This document shows, one piece after another, positions 23,839 through 32,817 of a DNA stretch of 64,000 nt. The stretch's first letter is position 1; the number at the start of each line of letters is the position of its first letter. The notes under the pieces were generated by a model. The model did no database searches and was not told the origin of the DNA. It saw only the letters and a list, made by a program, of their open reading frames with translations. The position numbers and the translations under genes were made by a program. The DNA comes from Boesenbergia rotunda (lineage: Eukaryota > Streptophyta > Magnoliopsida > Zingiberales > Zingiberaceae): assembly GCA_024364735.1 (NCBI GenBank), contig JAGFNQ010009995.1:1-64000 (forward strand), read 5' to 3'.

Positions 23839-23914
23839 TTTCGCACGGGATTTTCTTGTCGTTTTGCGCTCGGGACAGAGGGACAGAGAGGTTTGGGGAC
23901 AGAAGATCCGAACT

Positions 23915-24097
23915 GGAAATTGTTCAGCTGGAAGCCAAGGTAGTGTGGCACATGGATTGCACCTCGATAAAGACCTTTTTTTATTAGTTATTATAGAAAT
24001 TAGAATATGCAGATGGAAAAAAAAACATCTTTTAAACCCGTACTTATTGTTTCTCTCTTTAGTTTCCATTTTTGATTGGACATTTTATTAAAAAGCA
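23915..24097. other. AT-rich flank beyond the right arm
   Basis: No gene or repeat recognised. Confidence 0.4.
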
Positions 24098-25007
24098 CAT
24101 ATAATATTTTGAATTAATTAAAAGGCGTAAACTACTTTGGTATTTATCAAAAAAATATATTTTTTTCAGTACTCTTCTCATTTTATTATTCTGTCAAATC
24201 TAACTTATATATATGCAATCTCTTCTCTTTTCCTCTCTCTCTCTTATACATGCAACCTATCTTGCCTTTCCTCTCCTCACTTCTCATTCCTCCCTTTTTT
24301 TCATGTATTTTCTTTTTCTTTCCTCTTTTCTTTCTTCTCTCTTTTAGATGGATGTGTGCATAACATGGAAAAAATATCAGATCTACGTTAGACCTGATAT
24401 ATTCCATATCAGGCTCGCATTGAGCCTGATATTTTTCATATCCTGCCCAATGTGAGCCTGATATGAAAGTTGTTCGACATCGATAGGATCGTTGTCGACA
24501 ACGACAGCGACGACGACTGGGACGTCGACCAGTTGGGGCTACGAGAGATCTCCAACCAGCTTCGTCCAGTGGCGCATCGATCCACCAATATTATTTTTGC
24601 ATTGTTCTTGAAATTCTCTGCTTTTTAATTTTGACTCAAGTTTTTTTTCAAAAACAAATTTTAAAAATTAAAAGAAAAATAAAATGAAATAAAAATTTAT
24701 CATTAAATGATTAAAATGAGTTGAAACCTAGGTACCTTTTAGATTTATATTTGAATATTAATATTTAAATTAATTAAAATATTATTTTATTAAATTAAAA
24801 CTAAAATATCACGTGGGCCTGATATGGAATCCATTTTAGGCCCAATAATCCCAATATGTGATCTTCTTGATTCTTCCTTATTACATTTTAACACCTTGAA
24901 AAAGTCCAAATAAACAATGGATAGCATATCAGGCCCATTTGGCCTGATACAATTCATATCAGGCCCACGTTTAGCCCAATATTAGATTATTTTTATTCTT
25001 CGTTATT

Positions 25008-25290
25008 ACAATTTAACACCTCGGAGAGGTCAAAATAAATAATGGATAGCATATATAAACTCCTTGTAACCTCAAAAATCCACAGGAATTGAAATTTTTA
25101 CAATCGGAGCTCTCTAGGTCAAATAAGTAGTTTTTGTCAAATCAGTGGGGGTTGACCAAAAAACACTGATTTGACCTAGAGAGTTCCGATTGTAAAAAAT
25201 TCAGTTTTTGTGGATTTCTGAGGTTATAAGGAATTCAAATATGTTAGTTATTGTTTATATTGACCTCTCCGAGGTGTTAAAATGTAATAA
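25008..25290. repeat. Internal hairpin 1 of the long-TIR element
   Basis: Arms of about 118 bp pair: cacctcggagaggtc ... cggagctctctaggtcaaat with atttgacctagagagttccg ... gacctctccgaggtg. The loop is about 45 bp. Confidence 0.85.
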
Positions 25291-25374
25291 CAAAATATCG
25301 AGAGAAAAATCACACATTGGGATCGTTGGGCCTGATATGGAATTCATACAATATTAATTTTTTTTCTCGATTTT

Positions 25375-25648
25375 TCGTTATAACATTTTAACAACTCGGA
25401 GAAGTTCAAATAAACAATGCATACCATATTTGAACTCTTTGTAATCTCAGAAATCCACGGGAATTGAAATTTATAAAATCGGAGCTCTCTAGGTCAATAA
25501 GTGGGTTTTGGTCAAAACCCACTGATTTAACCTAGAGAGCTCCGATTACAAAACTATCAGTTCCCGTGGATTTTTGATGTTATGAGGAGTTCAAATATGC
25601 TATCTATTGTTTATTTGGACTTCTTCGATGTGTTAAAATGTAATAAGG
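25375..25648. repeat. Internal hairpin 2 of the long-TIR element
   Basis: A second inverted repeat is homologous to hairpin 1 (ggagctctctaggtcaataa pairing with ttaacctagagagctccgat). It has a short loop around gtgggttttggtcaaaaccc. It is a direct duplicate of the neighbouring hairpin. Confidence 0.85.
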
Positions 25649-26506
25649 AAAAATAAAAAAAATCACACATTAAGGGTTATTTGATCTAATATGATTCCAT
25701 GTCAGGCCCAACGTAGATTTGATATGATCTTTTAGTTTTAATTTAATGAAAGAATATTTTAATTAGTTTAAATATTAATATTCAAATCTAAATCTAAAAT
25801 GCACGTAGGTTTCAACTCATTTTAACCATTTAATAATAATATTTTATTTTATTTTATTTTCCTTTTAATTCTTAAAATTTATTTTCGAAAAAGAACTCGA
25901 GTCAAAATTTAAAGGTAGAGAACTTCAAGAATAATGAAAAAATAACATCGATGGATTGATGCACCACTGGACGAAGCTAATCAGAGATCTCCTGTAGCCC
26001 CAACTAGTCAATGTCCTAGCCGTCGTTGCTGTCATAGTCGATGACAGTTTTATCGAAGTCGAACAACTTTCATTAGAGGCTCACGTTGGTCCTGATATTT
26101 TTCTCATATTATGCGTGCATCCATCTAAAAGAGAGAAGAAAGAGAAGAGGAAAAAAATGCATGAAAAAGAGAGAGGAATGAGAAGAGAGGAGAATAATAA
26201 AAAAGATAGGTTGCATGCATAAGAGAGAGGGGAAGAAAAAAAATAATTGCATGCATATAAATTAGATTTGACAAAAGGATAAAATAGAATAAGTACTGAA
26301 AAAATGTACATTTTAGTAAACATTAAAATAACTTGTGTTTTTTTATTAATATGAAAAGTTACATACGTCCTTTGGTAAAATACCATTTTGATTTAAAATA
26401 TTATATTTTTATCCTGATAATTTGAAAAATAGAATAACATTATCCTCTTCCTCACAAATTTTGATTTGTTTTTTTTTCATTTCTGATATCTGACATAAAA
26501 ACTAAA

Positions 26507-27224
26507 CGGTTAATTGGAGAAAACTCCCCAATCCTAAACTGGCCTTTGCATGCACTCCCCACTTGATAAATTCTTTACATTCACTCCCTGATGGATTGAG
26601 TATAAAAGAGTGAAAACTCGGTATACATTATAAAAATTTGAGTATAAATTATTTGAGATTGAGTACTAATTTAAGAAATTTGAGTACAAAGTTTCGGTGA
26701 CCCTCATGTGAAAATCTTAATGTGGTGAGTATAAAAAAAAGTGAAAACTCAGTATACATTATAAAGATTTGAGTATAAATTGTTTGAGATTTAGTACTAA
26801 TTTAAGAAATTTAAGTATAAAATTTCGGTGGCCCCTTATGTGAAAATCTTGATGTGGTGGATGCAACTTCACATACTCAAATTTTTAAATTTTATACTCA
26901 AATTTTTTCAAATAATACTCAATCTAAATTAATTCATACTTAAATTTTGATAATGTATACTGAAATTTTTACTATATGCTGAAACAATGCATACTCAAAT
27001 TTTTTCAAATAATACTCAAATTTCTTAAATTAATACTCAATCTCAAACAAATTATATTCAAATCTTTACGATTTATACTGAATTTTTACTCTTTTATACT
27101 GATAAAAAAATAACACACAAAACTGTCTTGTCAATCCCATCAGGGAGTGCATGCAAAGAAATTTTCGGTTGGGAAGTGCATGCAAAGCCAAGTTTGATGT
27201 TGGGGAGTTTTCTCAAATTTTCCC
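26507..27224. mobile_element. Mutator-like MITE (718 bp)
   Basis: The 9-bp target duplication aaaactaaa is at 26498-26506 and 27225-27233. The ends cggttaattggagaaaactc and reversed gggaaaatttgagaaaactc are imperfect inverted repeats that continue ccccaa. The inside holds a direct repeat of about 120 bp (gagtataaaa ... cttaatgtggt) and its inverted counterparts, built from the word actcaaattt. No protein is encoded. Confidence 0.8.
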
Positions 27225-27233
27225 AAAACTAAA

Positions 27234-27896
27234 TTTGACATTCGAGTTTAGATAGTTAAACATATTAAAGCTTTTCTATTTTGTTAAAATCCCAAAAAAA
27301 AATATTAATACGAAGGATATGGTACAATTTTAAATTATAAAATATATAATTTAACTAGTTTATTAATTTATAATTATTATAAACAAACAATTTGAGGGAA
27401 AAAAACTACGGCATTTTACCAAAAGACGTATGTGAGAATCCATATTTATCAAAAAAAACATCCTATAGTTTGTTCTTTACCAAAGAGCACATGTAAAATC
27501 AACTTATACCCCTCCTACTAAAAATTCCTTTTCGTAGTCCATTTTTCGAGATATCCGAACCACCATTTCTTTATTTAATTTTAAAATAATAAATTATGGT
27601 TTTGGATGGATATTCTCATTTTCTCTTATCATATATATCTCTTCCTGTCTTGTAACTCAATCCATCCCAAAGCTTTTACTATATTTGGTTGTGATTGTGA
27701 ACAAATTAAGAAATAATTAAAAGATTATCTTATAAATAATCATTAAAGTTATCTTTGACCTGAAATGAATTTATTTCAAGGGCCTAAAATAAGGATATAA
27801 ATAGAAAATATAAAATATCAGAAAATATAAACAAAATAAAATAGGAAAGATATATAAAATATAAAAAAAGAAATAGAGTTCGTAAAATTATATATA
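27234..27896. other. AT-rich sequence without a gene
   Basis: Non-coding. At 27405-27480 a block close to attttaccaaaagacgtatg is an inverted copy of 26330-26395, suggesting another DNA-transposon end that I cannot pair fully. Confidence 0.4.
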
Positions 27897-27904
27897 TCTA
27901 TTAA

Positions 27905-28274
27905 TTAATATCTATAAAACACAGTTTTGCATGCAGACGTGGCATTCATAGGGAACTTAAGATTCCCGCCTAAACCGAATATAAATTTTCTAAATAAAAA
28001 ATTTATAATTAAAAATACAAATTCAAAAGAAAATATATAGTTACAAATCCTAAAAAGAAAAATTCAGATTTTAATCCAAAATTAAAATATTAATATCTAT
28101 AAAACACAGTTTTGCATGTAGATGTGGCATTCATAGGGAACTTAAGATTCCCGCCTAAACCGAATATAAATTTTCTAAATAAAAAATTTATAATTAAAAA
28201 TACAAATTCAAAAGAAAATATATAATTACAAATCCTAAAAAGAAAAATTCAGATTTTAATCCAAAATTAAAATT
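27905..28274 (+). repeat. 185-bp tandem duplication of the Helitron 5' region
   Basis: Copy 1 starts ttaatatctataaaacacag at 27905 and copy 2 at 28090. The copies differ by few bases, several of them C to T in cg or cag context (gcagacgtgg versus gtagatgtgg). Copy 2 lacks the TC terminus. Confidence 0.92.
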
Positions 28275-28307
28275 TTAAAAAATAATTTTATTTTATGAAA
28301 AATGATA

Positions 28308-28318
28308 GTCCCACATCT
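28308..28318 (+). promoter_or_regulatory. Upstream sequence element (USE) of a plant snRNA gene
   Basis: gtcccacatct matches the plant USE consensus RTCCCACATCG at 10 of 11 bases. It lies 77 to 67 bases before the U2 start. Confidence 0.8.
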
Positions 28319-28350
28319 GAAGTTATCAAGGCGAATTACACACAAAGTAA

Positions 28351-28360
28351 TTATAAAAAT
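28351..28360 (+). promoter_or_regulatory. TATA box of the U2 snRNA copy
   Basis: ttataaaaat lies 25-34 bases before the U2 start. The gap to the USE (32 bp) fits the RNA polymerase II class of plant snRNA genes rather than the shorter polymerase III spacing. Confidence 0.75.
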
Positions 28361-28384
28361 AGACAAAGAATGGTAAAATAACTC

Positions 28385-28581
28385 ATACCTTTCTCAACCT
28401 TTTGGCTACGATCAAGTGTAATATCTATTCTTATCAGTTTAATATCTGATATGTGGGCCATTGGTCAACTTTGATATTAAATTAATTTTTATATGGGGGA
28501 TGACCGATCATAGTAGCTTGCTACTAGGATTTTTATGTGTCTCCTGTGTGTTGCACTATAGCATAGGCTTGACACACCCCT
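28385..28581 (+). ncRNA. U2: U2 spliceosomal snRNA copy (probable pseudogene)
   Basis: The 5' part atacctttctcaaccttttg then ggctacgatcaagtgtaata is unmistakably plant U2 snRNA. It continues with the stem ttatcagtttaatatctgat, gatatgtgggcca, a weak Sm-like site attaatttttatatggggg, and the 3' stem-loops through gttgcactatagcataggct to acacccc. The length of about 197 nt is that of a full U2. Several normally invariant bases are changed: GGCC is AACC near base 12, and the branch-point-pairing GUAGUA reads gtaata. Most changes are G to A, as expected of methylated-cytosine decay on the other strand. Promoter elements are present, so transcription is possible, but function in splicing is doubtful. 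Confidence 0.88.
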
Positions 28582-28812
28582 ATCAATTGCATCCACATCC
28601 ATCACCCTTATAAAACTTATGATCACCATTAATATCTTATATTATAAAAAATAATACTATATCTTATATTGACATGAATCCATGATGAAATAAAATTACT
28701 TTTCATTTTAATTTTTCATTTAATAATAAAAATTGACATATATATATATTATCACTAAACATGTTATTTGAATTGTGTAAGATTTTCGTGCATCGCACGG
28801 GTGTTATACTAG

Positions 28813-29082
28813 TTATAAATATATAAAATAGATATTAAAATAAAATTTATATGTGTAAATTAAGATAGATTAGATATCATCGAAAAAATTATTAAAAATC
28901 AATTGAATTTCATTTTAAGTCCAAAAAGGGCTTGAAATAATTTATTTCAGACCTAAAGTGGCTCTGAAATTTTTTATTTCAGGCCTAAAGAGGGCTTAAA
29001 AAATTTTCATTTCAGACCCTTTTTGAGACTGAAATATTTTTATGTTAGGGGCTTAATATAATTGAATTTCCTTTCAGTGACA
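28813..29082. other. AT-rich gap between the Helitron and T1
   Basis: No gene. Three near-repeats of a block such as ggcctaaagagggctt and aaaattt/tttcag lie at 28915-29060. The T1 3' LTR that should lie here is absent. Confidence 0.4.
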
Positions 29083-29201
29083 TCCACTAGATGGAGAACT
29101 TGCCCCTACCCCAGACCTGGGTGATTTCTAACAGGACGCGGGATATCAGAGAGCTAAGAGTATCCTGGCGGGGATGGAATTCCATGGACTCCAGTTGGTG
29201 C
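29083..29201 (+). pseudogene. Antisense ORF of T1, first surviving piece
   Basis: This stretch continues across element B to 32818. The joined region resembles T2 at about 60830-60930 (ggaattcc, tcggggctgatgc/ccagttggtgc, cgggctgag/cgggcctcag). Its upstream part with the Transposase_28-like domain is gone. Confidence 0.55.
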
Positions 29202-30140
29202 TGTTGGATCGGGTTGGACCGGCTAGAGGGGGGTGAATAGACGGGAAAAAAATTTATAAAAGTGGAGGCACTCGTCTTTAAAAAAGAAACTTGGTTGCAA
29301 CTGAGAACGTTGCTTCCAAGGCAGTGGACGCTCAATAAAAATCTCCTTGTGGCGGAGAAGCCTTACAAAAATAGCACGCTAGACTTTTAGAGAGTTTACA
29401 AGAGAATTGAATTAATTGAATGAATTAAAAGGTTGAAACTCTAAGCCTATTTATAGCTTAAGAGAATAAATCTGGATTGTTGATTGTTGAGGAATTTTCT
29501 CTTGGCCGTTGATCTATGGATGTAATCTGGATGGCTGATCTTGGATGGGATTAAACTGCATCCATTGGATCTGATTAAAGGATAAAGTTATACTTTAAGA
29601 GATAACTTTGTCTTCTGCTCGCAACAGATAAATAACTTTATCATTTGCTCGCAACAACTTTAATCATATCTCTTCTTTATCCCAGTCGGTAAGATTGGTG
29701 ATATATGTAGGCGAAGTTGCTGGTTCGAATCTTCACAGCAACAAATAGAATTCTTTTTGTTTCAGGTGTCTGGTTTAACTTGGTCAAACTAACCAGTCTT
29801 TTGGTTCATCTTCTGGGTGATTTCCGACCAACCGGATTTAGGCTCACCCGAACCCGACTCCGGCCTTTCGCCCCTCGAGCGTGCTTCCTCCCGGTTTCCC
29901 ATCCCTCGGGCGTCGCGTACGTCCTTCTCGATCCACCGGTGTACTCTTCCGTAGCTTCCGCGTCCCTCGGATTGTACCGAGCCCGTCGGCTCACTTCCCC
30001 GCACAATCCTTCTCGTCCGCTACGTCTTACACTCGACTTCCTCCGTACCTAAGCTCCTGCATACTTAGCAGAGGGATTAAACATACCAGGACCTAACTTA
30101 AATTGGTTTATCACATCAAAATCAACCAGGGGTACTTACA
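29202..30140 (-). repeat. 3' LTR of element B (939 bp)
   Basis: It starts tgttggatcgggttggaccg and ends gtacttaca on the + strand. A reversed TATA box (cctatttata) is at 29446-29455. The frames at 29717-30096 lie inside the LTR and are not genes. Confidence 0.9.
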
Positions 30141-30955
30141 ATCTCCCCCTTTTTGATGTGCATCAATCCGAGTTAAGTTAGGGTAAACAAATAATAAAAA
30201 AAACATGCATAATAATGTAAATGCATAATAATGTAAACAGTTTAAGTTAAAAAAATTTAATTTAGAATAAATTAAAATTCTACCCCTTAACTTAATACTA
30301 TTCCTCCCCCTTTGATCACATCAAAAAATTAGAAAATATAATTAGGGAAGAAAATTTTTGAGTGCGATAAAAAATATTCTAAGTGAAAAAAAAAATCACG
30401 TTACCACAGATTTTTCAAATTTAAAATGGCATATTTTTTCAAAGTTAATTCCATTTTTTTTTTGTAAAAAAAATGACATAAATAAAATCTAAATTTTTTT
30501 GATAAAATTCACAGCTGATGAGGAGATCCAAAAAAATCAGATCTGGTCAAAATATTTTTCTATCGAATTTTAAAAAAACATATTTCAATAAACAATTCAT
30601 AAAAATAAAAAAATCTGAATATTTTTGTTAAAGTCGAAGATGAAGATATGAGTTTGGACAAAAATATTGAGTTTTAAATTCGTTCATCAAGTCCAAAAAT
30701 GACATACCAATACATAAGAGTTCTTGAAGAGTAAATTTTAAAACATTGAAAAAAATACTTCGAAAAATTTGAAAAATAAATTGTAATGAGTCTTTCCCCT
30801 AAACTCTTAATTTCAAATTTCAAGGGAAAAAAATATTCGAAAATTTTTGAAAGAAGTTCCAGTAGATAGACAGCATAATTGTGCATAAAAAAATAAAGAC
30901 ATAATTTTTATTAGAGAAACAAAATGCGCACATATATAATAACCAAAAAAAATTA
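30141..30955 (-). other. AT-rich spacer of element B
   Basis: Non-coding. It holds the reversed polypurine tract (tctccccctttttgatgtgc) and a second reversed copy of a ccccctttgatcacatcaaa motif near 30307. Confidence 0.65.
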
Positions 30956-31814
30956 TCAGTTTAATACAAATTTAGGAACCCAAAATAAGTTCCTGTCTAC
31001 AAGATTAATTAAAAACTTAGGCGGAATATAGCTTTTGGGCACCTTTTTAAATTGACCCTTATGATTTTTAAAATACCAATGTAAATTATCAGGAAAGTAA
31101 TTTTTCTTTTGGCGTAAATATGCAATATCAAGTTCTAATTTTTGCACCAAGTTTTTCAAATTATCATTTTCATTTTCCAAAATTTCAGACGAAGATGTAA
31201 GTGTTAATTCATTTTTTAATTTTTAATTTTCTTTTTCTAATCTACAATTAGATTTGAGCAAAGCTTTAACTCCAGCATATAATTGATCATGAGGAAGAAA
31301 ACAAACCTCACTTACCGGGTCGCTTTCGAAAGGCGATGTTCCTCTTTCGTCGTCGTCAGTTTCTTCTGACATCTCTCCCCCTTCATCAGTGCTCCCTTCT
31401 TGATGATTTGCCATTAACGCAAGTCCCGCGTATTCTTGACCTTCTGATTCCTCCGACGAGGACTCGTCCCAAGTGGCCTTCAGTTTTGGCTCGGAGGTAC
31501 TTTCTTGCAATTCTAGGAATTTCTCCCAGAGCTCTTTTGCCGAGTTGTAATTTTCGATGCGGTTAACTTCTTGCGCGGGAAGAACAGCTAGTAGATGAAA
31601 TTCAGCTTTGCCATTTGCTTCAAAGTCTGATTTCTCCTTCTTGGTCCATGATTCTATTTCTTTATCCTTGCCATTGTTGTCTTTAGGAACTGAAAAACCA
31701 TTTTTCATAATTATTAGCAATTCAATATCAGTTTTAAAAAAATACCTGCATTCGGCGCTTCCACATCGCAAACTCCCCCTCAAACTTCGGCGGGTAGATT
31801 ACGGCTCCAACCAT
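30956..31814 (-). pseudogene. Gag of element B, broken
   Basis: Starting at the ATG at 31814, the frame reads MVGAVIYPPKFEGEFAMWKR, a copia gag start. It then hits a stop at a seven-T run (about 31737); dropping to the neighbouring frame continues FFKTDIELLIIMKNGFSVPK and on to about residue 200. A second break is a TAA near 31222. The tail is coiled-coil-like (KNLVQKLELDIAYLRQKKNY) and ends near the phrases SYIPPKF and LFWVPK. An acidic Ser/Glu stretch is present. There is no zinc knuckle. The single-base homopolymer change could also be a sequencing error. Confidence 0.78.
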
Positions 31815-31864
31815 TTTTCTTGAAATTGCTGCAGTCGGTGATTAGTCCTTCTGCGGCGACCTTG

Positions 31865-31876
31865 GCTCTGATACCA
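31865..31876 (-). other. Primer binding site of element B
   Basis: gctctgatacca on + is the reverse of tggtatcagagc, two bases inside the 5' LTR. Confidence 0.9.
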
Positions 31877-31878
31877 CT

Positions 31879-32817
31879 TGTTGGATCGGGTTGGACCGGC
31901 TAGAGGGGGGTGAATAGACGGGAAAAAAATTTATAAAAGTGGAGGCACTCGTCTTTAAAAAAGAAACTTGGTTGCAACTGAGAACGTTGCTTCCAAGGCA
32001 GTGGACGCTCAATAAAAATCTCCTTGTGGCGGAGAAGCCTTACAAAAATAGCACGCTAGACTTTTAGAGAGTTTACAAGAGAATTGAATTAATTGAATGA
32101 ATTAAAAGGTTGAAACTCTAAGCCTATTTATAGCCTAAGAGAATAAATCTGGATTGTTGATTGTTGAGGAATTTTCTCTTGGCCGTTGATCCATGGATGT
32201 AATCTGGATGGCTGATCTTGGATGGGATTAAACTGCATCCATTGGATCTGATTAAAGGATAAAGTTATCCTTTAAGAGATAACTTTGTCTTCTGCTCGCA
32301 ACAGATAAATAACTTTATCATTTGCTCGCAACAACTTTAATCATATCTCTTCTTTATCCCAGTCGGTAAGATTGGTGATATATGTAGGCGAGGTTGCTGG
32401 TTCAAATCTTCACAGCAACAAATAGAATTCTTTTTGTTTCAGGTGCCTGGTTTGACTTGGTCAAACTGACCAGTCTTTTGGTTCATCATCTGGGTGATTT
32501 CCGGCCAACCGGAGTTAGGCTCACCCGAATCCGACTCCGGCCTTTCGCCCCTCGAGCGTGCTTCCTCCCGGTTTCCCGTCCCTCGGGCGTCGCGTACGTC
32601 CTTCTCAATCCACCGGTGTACTCTTCCGCAGCTTCCGCGTCCCTCGGATTGTACCGAGCCCGTCGGCTCACTTCCCCGCACAATCCTTCTCGTCCGCTAC
32701 GTCTTACACTCGACTTCCTCCGTACCTAAGCTCCTGCACACTTAGCAGAGGGATTAAACATACCAGGACCTAACTTAAATTGGTTGATCACATCAAAATC
32801 AACCAGGGGTACTTACA
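31879..32817 (-). repeat. 5' LTR of element B (939 bp)
   Basis: The same length as the partner at 29202-30140. The reversed TATA box is at about 32123-32132. Confidence 0.9.

Larger units (their letters stand above)
21239..23914 (-). repeat. Right arm of the inverted repeat
   Basis: It is the reverse complement of 17035-18325 with two extra blocks: the two exons with flanking introns (about 21370-21960) and the hAT element at 23020-23838. Homology to the left arm ends near 23914 in ccgaactgga. Confidence 0.87.
24098..26407. mobile_element. DNA transposon with long terminal inverted repeats
   Basis: The left arm (24098-24830) and right arm (25725-26407) are diverged inverted copies. Both share ttttttcagtac, a pyrimidine-rich tract with tgcatgcaa, ttttagatggatg, gcctgatat words, a coding-like block (24460-24560 and 25960-26070) and an AT-rich inner part. 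Two further hairpins lie in the centre. Long arms and no transposase suggest a non-autonomous Mutator-like or foldback element. I could not define the target duplication, so the ends are approximate. Confidence 0.62.
27897..28812 (+). mobile_element. Non-autonomous Helitron (916 bp) carrying a U2 snRNA copy
   Basis: The 5' end is TC (tctattaattaatatctata) after a flanking A at 27896. The 3' end has the typical hairpin cgtgcatcgcacg, then ggtgttata and CTAG at 28809-28812, followed by T at 28813. These are the hallmarks of plant Helitrons inserting between A and T. The 5' end segment with gcatgcagacgtggcattc is duplicated in tandem. The middle holds a U2 snRNA with its promoter. There is no RepHel helicase, so the element is non-autonomous. 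Confidence 0.85.
29202..32817 (-). mobile_element. Element B: gag-only copia element (3616 bp)
   Basis: The target duplication ggtgc is at 29197-29201 and 32818-32822. Both LTRs are 939 bp and differ at about 17 places by eye (near 1.8%). Reverse order: 5' LTR 32817-31879, primer site 31876-31865, damaged gag, spacer, polypurine tract 30155-30142, 3' LTR 30140-29202. No pol is present. It lies in the antisense ORF of T1. Confidence 0.9.

Noticed and set aside
27897..28384. tRNA or other small RNA genes in the AT-rich region
   Set aside because: I looked for A/B boxes and cloverleaf folds and saw none that were convincing; only the U2 copy is supported.
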